The notes beneath the pieces were generated by a model. That model made no database searches, was not told the DNA's origin, and saw only the letters and a list, made by a program, of their open reading frames with translations. A stretch of 14,190 nt of DNA from Acidobacteriaceae bacterium (GTDB lineage Bacteria; Acidobacteriota; Terriglobia; Terriglobales; Acidobacteriaceae): assembly GCA_003151875.1 (NCBI GenBank), contig PLYW01000260.1:1-14190 (forward strand). Direction: 5' to 3'. The position numbers were made by a program, and so were the translations under genes. Below are positions 6,856 to 14,190 of this stretch, in pieces (within the stretch, counting starts at the first letter, position 1; the number at the start of each line of letters is the position of its first letter).

Positions 6856-9198
6856 TTGAAAGTTCTTCTGAAAGTAAATGCAGTTTTGCGAAACCGCTGG
6901 AAGCTTCTTGCCGCGATGATGCCGCTGGTGCTGTTGGCAACGGTGATGGCGGCTGCGCCGGTCGCCATCGCGCAGGACCGGCAAAACGCACCGGCGAGCC
7001 AGACTTCACCGGCAGCCCAGACGACGCCAGCGGAAGGACAACCTCCGCCCTGCACGTTGACCAATCCGTGCCCGCCCAGCATCGTGTCGGATGACACCAA
7101 GGCTGCGCCACCTGCGAACCCGTCCAATGCGACAGCGCCTAAGGCGATGCCACCCGCGCTCTGGAATCTCCCCAAAGTTGTCGAGCTCACCGACTTTCAG
7201 CAGATGGTGCTTGCTTCTCTGGGCAAATCGCTTCCCATCTACGGGTTGAGCCTGTTTGAGATCGTGCCCACCACGTTTGCTCCCGTGGATCGCGTCCCGG
7301 TCACGGCGGATTACGTTATCGGTCCCGGCGACGAGCTGTTGATTCGGGCCTGGGGACAGATTGACCTGGATGTTCACGCCCGCGTTGACCGCAATGGCAG
7401 CATCTTCGTCCCCAAAGTTGGAAACCTGAATGTTGCCGGCCTGAAGTACGCCCAGGTTGAGGAGTTTCTCAAGTCGCATATCGGGCGCATCTACCAGAAT
7501 TTCGATCTGAACGTGAGTATGGGCGAGCTGCGCTCGATTGACGTCTTCGTGGTCGGCCAGGCGCGGCGTCCGGGGCGCTACACGGTCAGTTCCTTGAGCA
7601 CGCTGGCCAATGCAATCTTCGCCTCCGGCGGACCGTCGCCCAGCGGTTCCATGCGCCACATCCAGCTAAAGCGCGGTTCTACCATCGTCACCGATTTCGA
7701 CCTCTATGATTTACTGCTCAATGGCGACAAGAGCAAAGATGTCATTCTGTTGCCGGAAGATGTGATCTACGTGGCTCCGATCGGACCGCAGATTGCCATG
7801 GGCGGACAGGTCAACGTGCCCGCCATTTATGAGCTCAAAGGCGGGACCGACTTAGCGGAAGGTCTGCGTCTGGCCGGCGGGCTGTCCACCACCGCATCTG
7901 GCGGCAAAGTCTTTGTGGAACATATTCAGGACCGCCAGATGCACACTGTGGAGCAAGTAAGTTTGGACGCCACCGGCTTGGCCCATCCCATCCAGGATGG
8001 CGATGTGGTGAATGTCACCCTGGTGTCGCCGCGCTTTGAAAACTCCGTGACCTTGCGCGGCAACGTCGCCCAACCCGGCCGCTATCCCTGGCATGAAGGC
8101 ATGCGAATCAGCGATTTGATCCCCAACCGCGAGTTTCTCATTACCCCGGAATACTGGAAGCAGCAGAATGCTGTGGCCCTGCAGGCGCAGGAAAGTAAAG
8201 GCCGGGTAAGCAGCGCCACCAACGAGGTCAGGCGCAATGCCCCGGAGATCAACTGGGATTATGCGGTGGTGCAGCGCATGAGCGCGCAAGACCTTTCCAC
8301 GCAGCTTTTGCCCTTTAACCTTGGCAAGGCCATTCTGAACCACGACGATGCCAGCAATCTGGTGCTCCAACCCACTGACATCGTCACTGTTTTCTCGCAG
8401 GCCGATCTGCGCGTCCCCGAAAACAAGCAGACCAAGCTGGTCAGACTGGATGGGGAGTTTGAAGCCGCCGGGATCTACCGGGCGCAGCCAGGCGAGAAGC
8501 TCCGCGATCTGGTGATGCAGGCGGGAGGACTTACCCCCTCGGCCTATCTTTATGGGGCCGAGTTCAAGCGTGAGTCGTCGCGCGTCGAGCAACAGGAACG
8601 GCTGGACATGATGATCGCCCAGACCGAGCAACAAGTGGCGCGGCAGACGGCGCAGATGGCACAGAGTGCCAGGACCTCCGACGAGTTGACTGCGGCCAGG
8701 GCCGTCGTGGAGACGCAACGCTCCAGTCTCGATAAGCTTCGCCAACTGCGGGCCGACGGCCGCATCGTTTTGAACCTCCACCCTAACGACCAGACCGTGG
8801 ACGCAATTCCGGACGTCACGCTGGAGGACGGCGATCAGTTTTTTGTCCCCAGCCGTCCCATCGTGGTGAATGTCGTGGGCGATGTGTACAACCAGGGGTC
8901 CTTCATCCAGCAACCGGGCAAGACGGTGACGACGTATTTGCGCAGCGCCGGAGGTCCCACGCGGGATGCGGACAAGGGCAGGATCTTCGTGGTCCGGGCC
9001 AACGGAGCGGTGGTCAGCAAAGATGCCGCTTCGCACTTCTGGTCGGGAGGCTTTGAGAGCATGGTGCTGATGCCCGGCGATAGCATCGTGGTCCCCGAGC
9101 AGACCAACAAAGGCAGCCTGCTGCGCGGGATTAAGGACTGGTCGCAGATCCTGGGGAACCTTGGATTGGCCGCGGCGGCCATCAATGTCTTAAAGTAG
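6856..9198 (+). CDS. Outer-membrane polysaccharide export protein with multiple SLBB domains
   Basis: This is a Wza-class exporter that should form the outer-membrane channel for an extracellular polysaccharide. The 780-residue form starts at a TTG (6856) with GGGGAG 7 bases upstream. A longer TTG start at 6760 has no binding site. Residues 1-39 form a signal peptide ending in AIA. No lipobox cysteine is seen, unlike classical Wza. A proline- and alanine-rich linker (about 45-105) is followed by the Poly_export domain (from about 149, VIGPGDELLIRAWG). Five SLBB-like units start near 228, 312, 396, 527 and 669. A glutamine-rich coiled coil (about 578-632) is inserted between the fourth and fifth. 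The C-terminal helix (LGNLGLAAAAINVLK) could cross the outer membrane. The size, about twice that of Wza, is typical of multi-SLBB exporters. The chain-length protein follows 89 bases downstream. Confidence 0.93.
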   Translation: MKVLLKVNAVLRNRWKLLAAMMPLVLLATVMAAAPVAIAQDRQNAPASQTSPAAQTTPAEGQPPPCTLTNPCPPSIVSDDTKAAPPANPSNATAPKAMPPALWNLPKVVELTDFQQMVLASLGKSLPIYGLSLFEIVPTTFAPVDRVPVTADYVIGPGDELLIRAWGQIDLDVHARVDRNGSIFVPKVGNLNVAGLKYAQVEEFLKSHIGRIYQNFDLNVSMGELRSIDVFVVGQARRPGRYTVSSLSTLANAIFASGGPSPSGSMRHIQLKRGSTIVTDFDLYDLLLNGDKSKDVILLPEDVIYVAPIGPQIAMGGQVNVPAIYELKGGTDLAEGLRLAGGLSTTASGGKVFVEHIQDRQMHTVEQVSLDATGLAHPIQDGDVVNVTLVSPRFENSVTLRGNVAQPGRYPWHEGMRISDLIPNREFLITPEYWKQQNAVALQAQESKGRVSSATNEVRRNAPEINWDYAVVQRMSAQDLSTQLLPFNLGKAILNHDDASNLVLQPTDIVTVFSQADLRVPENKQTKLVRLDGEFEAAGIYRAQPGEKLRDLVMQAGGLTPSAYLYGAEFKRESSRVEQQERLDMMIAQTEQQVARQTAQMAQSARTSDELTAARAVVETQRSSLDKLRQLRADGRIVLNLHPNDQTVDAIPDVTLEDGDQFFVPSRPIVVNVVGDVYNQGSFIQQPGKTVTTYLRSAGGPTRDADKGRIFVVRANGAVVSKDAASHFWSGGFESMVLMPGDSIVVPEQTNKGSLLRGIKDWSQILGNLGLAAAAINVLK

Positions 9199-9287
9199 CT
9201 ACTGCCTGGCAGGAATTGATCCAAATGCTGCAGACTCCAAAGCCATCTGAGCCTCACTCCCACAGCGGTACGGCAGGGGAGAACGGA

Positions 9288-10490
9288 ATGGGCATGTCCA
9301 ACTCTCAGCCGGGGGTCGACCACCATGACAAAGCCGATTTCATCGAGCTTCTGCTGGTGCTCGCCCGCAAGAAGAAGCCAATTCTGCTGTTCACCGCCGG
9401 GGTGGCGATCGTGGCGACGATCATCGTGCTGTTCCTGCCCAAGACGTATACGGCGATCAGCACGATTCTGCCGCCTCAGCAAAAGCAATCGGCGCTGAAC
9501 TCGATGCTTGGGCAGATCGGAGCCATCGCTGGGCTGAGCGGAGGCGATCTGGGCTTGAGGAACCCGGACGACGTTTTTGTAGCCATGCTAACCAGCCGGA
9601 CGATCGAAGACAATCTCATCAATCGTTTCGATCTACGAAAGGCTTACCGGGTGAAGCGGTACCAGGATGCGCAGAAGAAGTTGAAACAAAACAGCGAAGT
9701 CGTCGCTACGAAAGAGGGGCTGATTTCCATTTCGGTTACCGACCATGATCCACAGCGCGCTGCCGAAATCGCCAACGCTTATGTTCAGGAGCTTTATAAC
9801 GTGAATCAGAACCTGGCCATAACGGAAGCCAGCCAGCGGCGGCTCTTTTACGAGCAGCAGATCAAGGCGGAACAGCAAGAATTGTCCTCCGCGGAGCTGG
9901 CGCTTACCCAGGTGCAGGAGAAGAGTGGACTGCTGCAGCCAGAGGCCCAGGGCAGGACGATTATTGCCAGCATCGCCGACCTGCGGGCGCAGGTAGCCAG
10001 CCACGAAGTGCAGCTCCGGACCATGCGCTCCTACGCCACCGAGAACAACCCCGAGCTGAAGCGCGCCGAGACGGAACTGGGTGGCATGCGCAGCCAGTTG
10101 GCCAAACTCGAGCACAGCAGCGCTGCCGCCGGAAACGGCAACATCGCGATCACGGCACGCCAGATGCCGGAAGCCGAATTGGAATACCTCCGCCGCTCAC
10201 GCGAAGTGAAGTATCACGAGGCGCTCTACGATTTCCTGGGCAAGCAATTGGAGGCTGCCCGCATTGATGAGGGCCAGAATGCAATCCTGATCCAGGTGGT
10301 TGACCCGGCCGTGGCGCCGGAAAGAAAGTCGGGGCCCAAGCGCCTGCTCATCGTTCTGGTTTCTACAACGGCCGCGTTCCTGGCGGCCTGCCTGGCAGTG
10401 CTGTTGATGGAAGCGCTCCGCCGCAAGTACCGGGATCCGAATGAGAGTGCACGCCTGGCCATGCTGCGGGAGTCCCTGAGGTTGTCTTAG
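9288..10490 (+). CDS. Wzz/GumC-type chain-length determinant protein (no kinase domain)
   Basis: This inner-membrane polysaccharide co-polymerase sets chain length and probably connects polymerase to exporter across the periplasm. The 400-residue protein has TM1 at about 31-51 and TM2 at about 352-374. Between them lie a Wzz domain (VTDHDPQRAAEIANAYVQEL, roughly 150-169) and a long coiled coil (about 176-275). The proline/glycine-rich DPAVAPERKSGPKR before TM2 (339-352) is the family signature. It ends after a short basic cytoplasmic tail, with no Walker motifs or tyrosine cluster, so it is not a fused BY-kinase. The ATG at 9288 was chosen because AGGGGAG lies 6 bases upstream; in-frame starts at 9216 (TTG) and 9225 (ATG) are possible alternatives. 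It sits directly after the SLBB exporter, its usual partner. Confidence 0.92.
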   Translation: MGMSNSQPGVDHHDKADFIELLLVLARKKKPILLFTAGVAIVATIIVLFLPKTYTAISTILPPQQKQSALNSMLGQIGAIAGLSGGDLGLRNPDDVFVAMLTSRTIEDNLINRFDLRKAYRVKRYQDAQKKLKQNSEVVATKEGLISISVTDHDPQRAAEIANAYVQELYNVNQNLAITEASQRRLFYEQQIKAEQQELSSAELALTQVQEKSGLLQPEAQGRTIIASIADLRAQVASHEVQLRTMRSYATENNPELKRAETELGGMRSQLAKLEHSSAAAGNGNIAITARQMPEAELEYLRRSREVKYHEALYDFLGKQLEAARIDEGQNAILIQVVDPAVAPERKSGPKRLLIVLVSTTAAFLAACLAVLLMEALRRKYRDPNESARLAMLRESLRLS

Positions 10491-10557
10491 GGAAATTCTG
10501 ATCAAGTCGCGACGAAGTCCCTCAGCGGATAAGGCCGCAGTGATTTGGAGGTATTAC

Positions 10558-10577
10558 GGACGGCCTGAAGGCCGTCC
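10558..10577. repeat. Perfect GC-rich palindrome, REP-like hairpin
   Basis: GGACGGCC (10558-10565) and GGCCGTCC (10570-10577) form an 8-bp stem with a TGAA loop. No T-run follows on either strand, so it does not look like a classic intrinsic terminator. Its form resembles dispersed REP-type palindromes found in intergenic DNA, but only one copy was noticed in this window. Confidence 0.5.
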
Positions 10578-10606
10578 CCTTCCAAAAACCGGACTTACTC
10601 AGAGTT

Positions 10607-10627
10607 TCCTTCGACAAGATCGAAGGA
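10607..10627. repeat. Perfect 8-bp inverted repeat
   Basis: TCCTTCGA (10607-10614) and TCGAAGGA (10620-10627) flank a 5-base loop CAAGA. It lies 29 bases after the previous hairpin and inside the possible coding remnant. It has no T-run, and its function is unknown. Confidence 0.45.
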
Positions 10628-10680
10628 TACGAATCCATGCTCAAGAGTGGCTCCAACGTGTTCTGAGGCGCGCGGGCTAG

Positions 10681-11613
10681 GTGCGCCGGATTATGCAAAC
10701 CAGGCAGATGTTGCGGGCGTCAGCTTCACAGCTCATCAGCCGCATACCTGACATCCGTGGACGCAACCGACTTGCTTATCTCGCCAATCGATTGTTTCTA
10801 TCGAACTCCAGCGCAGACTCCACCGCAGAAGTGACCATGCGACTGGGACATCGCATGATCGTCGATCTTCGTGCGTATAGCGAGTGCGCGAGCTTTTATA
10901 CTCACGATTACGATACGCAAGAAATACGGTCCGTTCTTCGCATGTTCAAGCCCGAGTGGGTGGTGCTTGATGTGGGAGCAAATGTCGGCTTTTGGACGGT
11001 CCCCATGGCGAAAGCGCTTGGGCCAGCCGGAAGGGTCCACGCATTTGAGCCAGTTTCGAGCAACAATCTGCGGCTGCGCGAGAACGTCAGACTCAATGGT
11101 ATAGAGAGTATCGTGGTGGTTCATGAACTTGGGCTGTCCGACCGCCGCGCTTCTCTGCAAATCAGCCTTCGAGAAGACTTCGCCAATGGTTCCGGTACAG
11201 GCAATGCATCGATTGTTATTGACGACAGCGATGGCCGGTTCCAGTGTGGAATGATCGAGGTTGACACACTCGATAAAATCTTTCCGTCGCTAAATATAAA
11301 GAGACTTGACTTCATCAAGGTTGATATCGAAGGACATGAAGACAAGTTCTTAACGGGCGCATCTTCGACGATCGGGCAATTCCGGCCAATCCTCCACATG
11401 GAGATCAACGAACCTTACTACAACAGGCGTGGTTTGGATGCGACGACGGTATTTGAAGAATGGGCCGAGTCCGCCAACTATGCTTACGCTCTTAGAACTT
11501 CCAAAGGCTGGAGGCTGCGGGACCTGCGTCATCGCAAGCCAGTGATTGACAATGTGCTGGCTCTTCCCGCGGAACGGGCCAACGAGATTCTTGCCCAGCT
11601 TGACTTAACGTGA
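10681..11613 (+). CDS. FkbM-family SAM-dependent methyltransferase
   Basis: The 310-residue protein has the FkbM methyltransferase fold. The SAM-binding motif I is VVLDVGANVGFWT (94-106), followed by HAFEPV (120-125), the family motif DFIKVDIEGHE (210-220) and HMEINEP (239-245). FkbM enzymes O-methylate hydroxyl groups. In polysaccharide loci they are thought to methylate a sugar of the repeat unit, and that is the likely role here; the acceptor is unknown. The first 45 residues have no clear homology. The start is uncertain: GTG at 10681 (GAGG 12 bases upstream) or ATG at 10693. The base composition dips: 11281-11340 is 22/60 G+C against 42/60 in a glutamate dehydrogenase sample (4261-4320), which is compatible with acquisition from another source. 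The polymerase follows after 25 bases. Confidence 0.9.
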   Translation: MRRIMQTRQMLRASASQLISRIPDIRGRNRLAYLANRLFLSNSSADSTAEVTMRLGHRMIVDLRAYSECASFYTHDYDTQEIRSVLRMFKPEWVVLDVGANVGFWTVPMAKALGPAGRVHAFEPVSSNNLRLRENVRLNGIESIVVVHELGLSDRRASLQISLREDFANGSGTGNASIVIDDSDGRFQCGMIEVDTLDKIFPSLNIKRLDFIKVDIEGHEDKFLTGASSTIGQFRPILHMEINEPYYNRRGLDATTVFEEWAESANYAYALRTSKGWRLRDLRHRKPVIDNVLALPAERANEILAQLDLT

Positions 11614-11638
11614 ATCATGCAACGAGTACATCCGGTCT

Positions 11639-13096
11639 GTGAGTAGCGCCTCCACTCAACCATTCCCGACAGTAGCGCCTACGCCCCTGGCGGTGCCAAC
11701 CGCCGCCTTTGAGGTGTTGGGCTATTTGTGCGTCGTCGGGATTGGGACGCTCTGCTTTCTGCTGGGCTGGCTCAGTCCGAATGGGGCAGGTGTGCTGACC
11801 GTCCTGCTGCTGTCTTTCCTGATTGTGCTGGCCTGGAAGCGATTCGATCAGGGACGACATCCCTGCTTTCTCTTTCTCTGCGCTCTGCTGCTTTTTCAGG
11901 GTGGCCGGCTACTTGGATTTTGTCTCGGAGTAACTCCTGATCCGTTAGAAATCGAGTTATTTACACCCGCCCCCTTCAGCATTCCACGGGAGGACGCCGG
12001 GATTGTGCTGCTGGCGATCGCACTGTCGGCCATCTGCGTTTATGCTCCTTGTCGATGGCACTATCGGCGCATCCCGCCGCCCGGCGACCAGGCCGTCCGG
12101 CGCTATTTGCCTTATCTGTACGTGGTGTTCTTTTTTGCACTTTCAGCGGCCCTCGTTAAGAACTATTTATACCTGCAATACGTGCGCGACCACGGTCTGT
12201 ATTTGACCTTTTTTAACGACTACTACCGTATGGTCGCCAATGTACCGCTGCCCGTCCGCCTGATTGCCCTGCTGAATTTGCCGGTTTTTCTCGCCATTTT
12301 CGTTATCGAAAAAAGAAAGGGACTGCTCTGGATGATTGCGGTCCTCTATTTCGGAGTTGCGGGCCTGTATCTGGCAACGGGTTCGCGAGGGGGCACGCTC
12401 ACTATGGCCCTGGTGCTGTGGTATCTGGCGAGAATCAAGTCGTCCAAGCGTACCCGCGTACTTGTGCCGGCGTTGCTGGCCGCCATTTTGATATGCGTCG
12501 CAATCGTAGTTGATGCGACCCGGGCTGGTGAGCAGTACTACACCTTGGGCCCTCCGGAATTTATTGCCCAGCAGGGAGTTTCTCTTAACGTCACCGAGGT
12601 GGCAATAAAATACCAGGACTTGTTCCGTCCCCATATCGCTTCGTACCTCTTCCACGACCTGTGGGGAGCGTTCGTGCCTTCTGACATCTCACGGTATGTT
12701 CCCGGAGGGTACTTAAGCTGGGACATGGTGGTGTTTCTGAATCCCAGCATCTCCGGAATGGGTTTTGGTACCGGCGGATCATACTTAGCGGAGATGTATC
12801 TATTGGGGGGACTGGGTGGCGTCATGGTACTGTCACTCTTGCTCGGATATGGCCTGAACCTTATGTATGCCTGCGGCAGCAATGCGTGGGCCCTCATCGT
12901 GGTGGCGCTCATTCTCCCAGATTTCTTGATGATGCCGAGGGGCGATATCCTCTCATGGTCATCAACACTCATGCGAGACGCCATTCTGTTCTGTCCCCTG
13001 CTGGCAGGATGGTGGCTGTTTAGCCTTCTCAGCTCCATCCGCGGTCCATCGCCAAAGACTTTACCGCCGGGGCCGTATGGCCCAGCCAACGCATGA
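11639..13096 (+). CDS. Wzy-type O-antigen/oligosaccharide repeat-unit polymerase
   Basis: This 485-residue inner-membrane protein has about twelve hydrophobic segments, for example near 24-46, 51-67, 77-97, 119-137, 157-176, 204-223 and 278-296. It then has a long periplasmic loop (about 299-385) and further C-terminal spans. The motif YLATGSRGGTLTMAL after a hydrophobic segment, and SYLAEMYLLGGLGG before a late segment, match the pattern of Wzy polymerases. These join lipid-linked repeat units on the periplasmic face. Sequence identity in the family is low, so the call rests on topology, these motifs and the neighbours. The start is a GTG at 11639 without a good binding site; no other usable start lies upstream in frame after the stop at 11606. 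It overlaps the next gene by 20 bases, indicating co-translation. Confidence 0.85.
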   Translation: MSSASTQPFPTVAPTPLAVPTAAFEVLGYLCVVGIGTLCFLLGWLSPNGAGVLTVLLLSFLIVLAWKRFDQGRHPCFLFLCALLLFQGGRLLGFCLGVTPDPLEIELFTPAPFSIPREDAGIVLLAIALSAICVYAPCRWHYRRIPPPGDQAVRRYLPYLYVVFFFALSAALVKNYLYLQYVRDHGLYLTFFNDYYRMVANVPLPVRLIALLNLPVFLAIFVIEKRKGLLWMIAVLYFGVAGLYLATGSRGGTLTMALVLWYLARIKSSKRTRVLVPALLAAILICVAIVVDATRAGEQYYTLGPPEFIAQQGVSLNVTEVAIKYQDLFRPHIASYLFHDLWGAFVPSDISRYVPGGYLSWDMVVFLNPSISGMGFGTGGSYLAEMYLLGGLGGVMVLSLLLGYGLNLMYACGSNAWALIVVALILPDFLMMPRGDILSWSSTLMRDAILFCPLLAGWWLFSLLSSIRGPSPKTLPPGPYGPANA

Positions 13097-14003
13097 GCCG
13101 CGGAAGCTGCGCTTTGGCGAGGCGGACATCCAACCCGTGATTTCAATCCTGGTAGCAACCATAAATCGGGTCTCGGAACTGGATCGGCTACTAACCAGCC
13201 TTGATTCCCAAACCTGCCGGGATTTTGAAGTCATCATCATTGATCAAAACCCCGATGAGCGCCTAACGCCGGTGCTGCGAAGGCATAGCGGCCTTACGAT
13301 CCGCCATCTTCGATGGCGGCGTGGTCTCAGCCGGGCACGCAACGCTGGACTGCGAGTTGCCACGGGCGAGGTTATCTGCTTTCCGGATGACGACTGCTGG
13401 TATCCCGCATCACTTCTGGAGTCGGTGAGCGGGTGGCTGGAACGGAATCCAGACTTCGATGCGGTCTTTACCACAATGCGAAGTACCGATAATCAGCCGG
13501 TGGGACCGCGGTGGCCTCCCGGGCCTTGTCTGGTCACGAAGGCCAATTTGTGGGACTCCACCATAGCCTGTACCGCCTTCTTGAGACGCGCCGTGACAGA
13601 TTCTGTGGGCCACTTCCGAGAGGACATCGGCGTGGGCGCCGACACTCCATACCAATCCGGCGAGGAATCTGACTACTTTCTACGAGCGCTCGCCCTGGGC
13701 TTCAGAATGTGGTACGAGCCCGCTCTTACGGTGCACCACCCAAATCTTCATTCCTTCGAGCGCTTGCGGAAGTTGACCCACCCTTACGCGTTGGGTTGCG
13801 GATATGTCTTGCGCCTCCATGGCTACTCCTGGCCAGAATTTGGGGCCCATTTGGCACGATCGGTCGGGGGAGCTGTCTTCAGCCTCTGCAAGGGCAATAT
13901 CAGTATGGCCGAAGTCTATTGGATGCGAGCTGCGGGTCAGCTTCATGGTTACTGCTTCGGCCCAAAGGACCTTGCGCGCAGGGCTGAATCGCCAAGGGAT
14001 TGA
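13077..14003 (+). CDS. Family 2 glycosyltransferase
   Basis: This cytoplasmic GT-A enzyme (308 residues) probably adds one sugar from a nucleotide-sugar donor to the growing lipid-linked repeat unit. The domain starts near residue 21 (VISILVATINR) and continues with DFEVIIIDQNPD (49-60), GLSRARNAGL (83-92) and the metal-binding acidic cluster FPDDDCW (102-108; D104-D106). A GEESDYFLRAL segment (195-205) supplies the ED-type catalytic acid, and the region after MWYEPALTVHHP (211-222) is typical of the family. No membrane helix is certain. The donor and linkage cannot be read from sequence. The ATG at 13077 lies inside the end of the polymerase gene (20-base overlap), with GGGG about 5 bases upstream. 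It is followed closely by a flippase. Confidence 0.93.
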   Translation: MAQPTHEPRKLRFGEADIQPVISILVATINRVSELDRLLTSLDSQTCRDFEVIIIDQNPDERLTPVLRRHSGLTIRHLRWRRGLSRARNAGLRVATGEVICFPDDDCWYPASLLESVSGWLERNPDFDAVFTTMRSTDNQPVGPRWPPGPCLVTKANLWDSTIACTAFLRRAVTDSVGHFREDIGVGADTPYQSGEESDYFLRALALGFRMWYEPALTVHHPNLHSFERLRKLTHPYALGCGYVLRLHGYSWPEFGAHLARSVGGAVFSLCKGNISMAEVYWMRAAGQLHGYCFGPKDLARRAESPRD

Positions 14004-14016
14004 TCCCCCACAACAG

Positions 14017-14190
14017 ATGGCAAGTTCGGTCGGCAGGTTAATTCGAAGTGTTGCCCAGTTGGCTCCCGGCGAGGCCTTGAGCCGGCTCTCGTCCGTGGCG
14101 ATTGTGATGTTCCTGGGGCACGCGTACGGTGTGGTTATCCTGGGCGTGTACGCACTCGCGGTGAGCATTTCGCAATATCTACAGCCCATC
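14017..14190 (+). CDS. Wzx-type flippase / polysaccharide biosynthesis protein (5' end only)
   Basis: The frame is open from the ATG at 14017 to the right edge (58 codons). It begins MASSVGRLIRSVAQLAPGE, followed by the first hydrophobic segments around VAIVMFLGHAYGVVILGVYALAVS. This pattern (short amphipathic start, first span with a conserved glycine/leucine face, then a loop before the second span) is typical of the N-terminus of Wzx/MOP flippases, which move lipid-linked repeat units across the inner membrane. An in-frame ATG at 13945 would overlap the glycosyltransferase by 59 bases. The ATG at 14017 starts 13 bases after its stop and is preferred, though no strong binding site is visible. 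The call rests on 58 residues plus context. Confidence 0.7.
   Translation, partial: MASSVGRLIRSVAQLAPGEALSRLSSVAIVMFLGHAYGVVILGVYALAVSISQYLQPI

Larger units (their letters stand above)
10491..10680. other. Intergenic gap with two hairpins and a possible coding remnant
   Basis: These 190 bases separate the export pair from the decoration and assembly genes. They contain the two perfect hairpins listed below. A frame from 10544 to 10666 ends in a protein-like stretch (VSFDKIEGYESMLKSGSNVF then TGA at 10664-10666) with no start codon or binding site in front. No family was recognised. Confidence 0.5.

Noticed and set aside
7852..9036. A 394-codon minus-strand frame opposite the SLBB exporter
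   Set aside because: It is an antisense shadow of a clear gene, with no binding site or recognisable domain.
13301..13319. Perfect hairpin CCGCCATC-TTC-GATGGCGG
   Set aside because: It lies inside the glycosyltransferase coding region, where it encodes an ordinary arginine-rich stretch. It is probably coincidental.

Overview
The window is moderately GC-rich bacterial chromosome. It looks like Acidobacteriota (Terriglobia or relatives). This is an inference from gene style: a DUF177-rpmF-plsX cluster followed by a membrane protein with a TPR tail, a DUF2339 fragment, and a TetR gene next to an SLBB exporter. No 16S or other phylogenetic marker was available, so the assignment is tentative. 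No rRNA, tRNA, CRISPR array, insertion sequence or integrase was seen.

Left part (1-3873, minus strand): a probable co-directional operon reads from a strong sigma70-like promoter (3845-3873) through DUF177/YceD, ribosomal protein L32 (rpmF), phosphate acyltransferase (plsX) and a multi-spanning GT-C-like/TPR membrane protein that runs off the left edge. It joins ribosome biogenesis with the first step of phospholipid synthesis.

Middle (3874-6108): a back-to-back promoter drives a complete glutamate dehydrogenase on the plus strand. Converging on it is a 115-residue membrane protein that matches only the C-terminal end of the DUF2339 family. A 463-base gap follows. It holds a good sigma70-like promoter, several perfect hairpins including a possible three-way junction, and a small ORF whose ribosome binding site lies in one of those stems. 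This is the least explained part of the window.

Right part (6109-14190, plus strand): an exopolysaccharide or O-antigen locus of the Wzx/Wzy type. The order is a TetR-family regulator, an outer-membrane SLBB polysaccharide exporter, a Wzz/GumC-like chain-length protein without a kinase domain, a 190-base gap with two hairpins and a possible gene remnant, an FkbM-type methyltransferase, a Wzy-type polymerase, a family 2 glycosyltransferase, and the start of a Wzx-type flippase at the right edge. Together these would assemble a lipid-linked repeat unit, decorate it, flip it, polymerise it, set its length and export it. The priming glycosyltransferase and the tyrosine kinase/phosphatase pair are not in the window.
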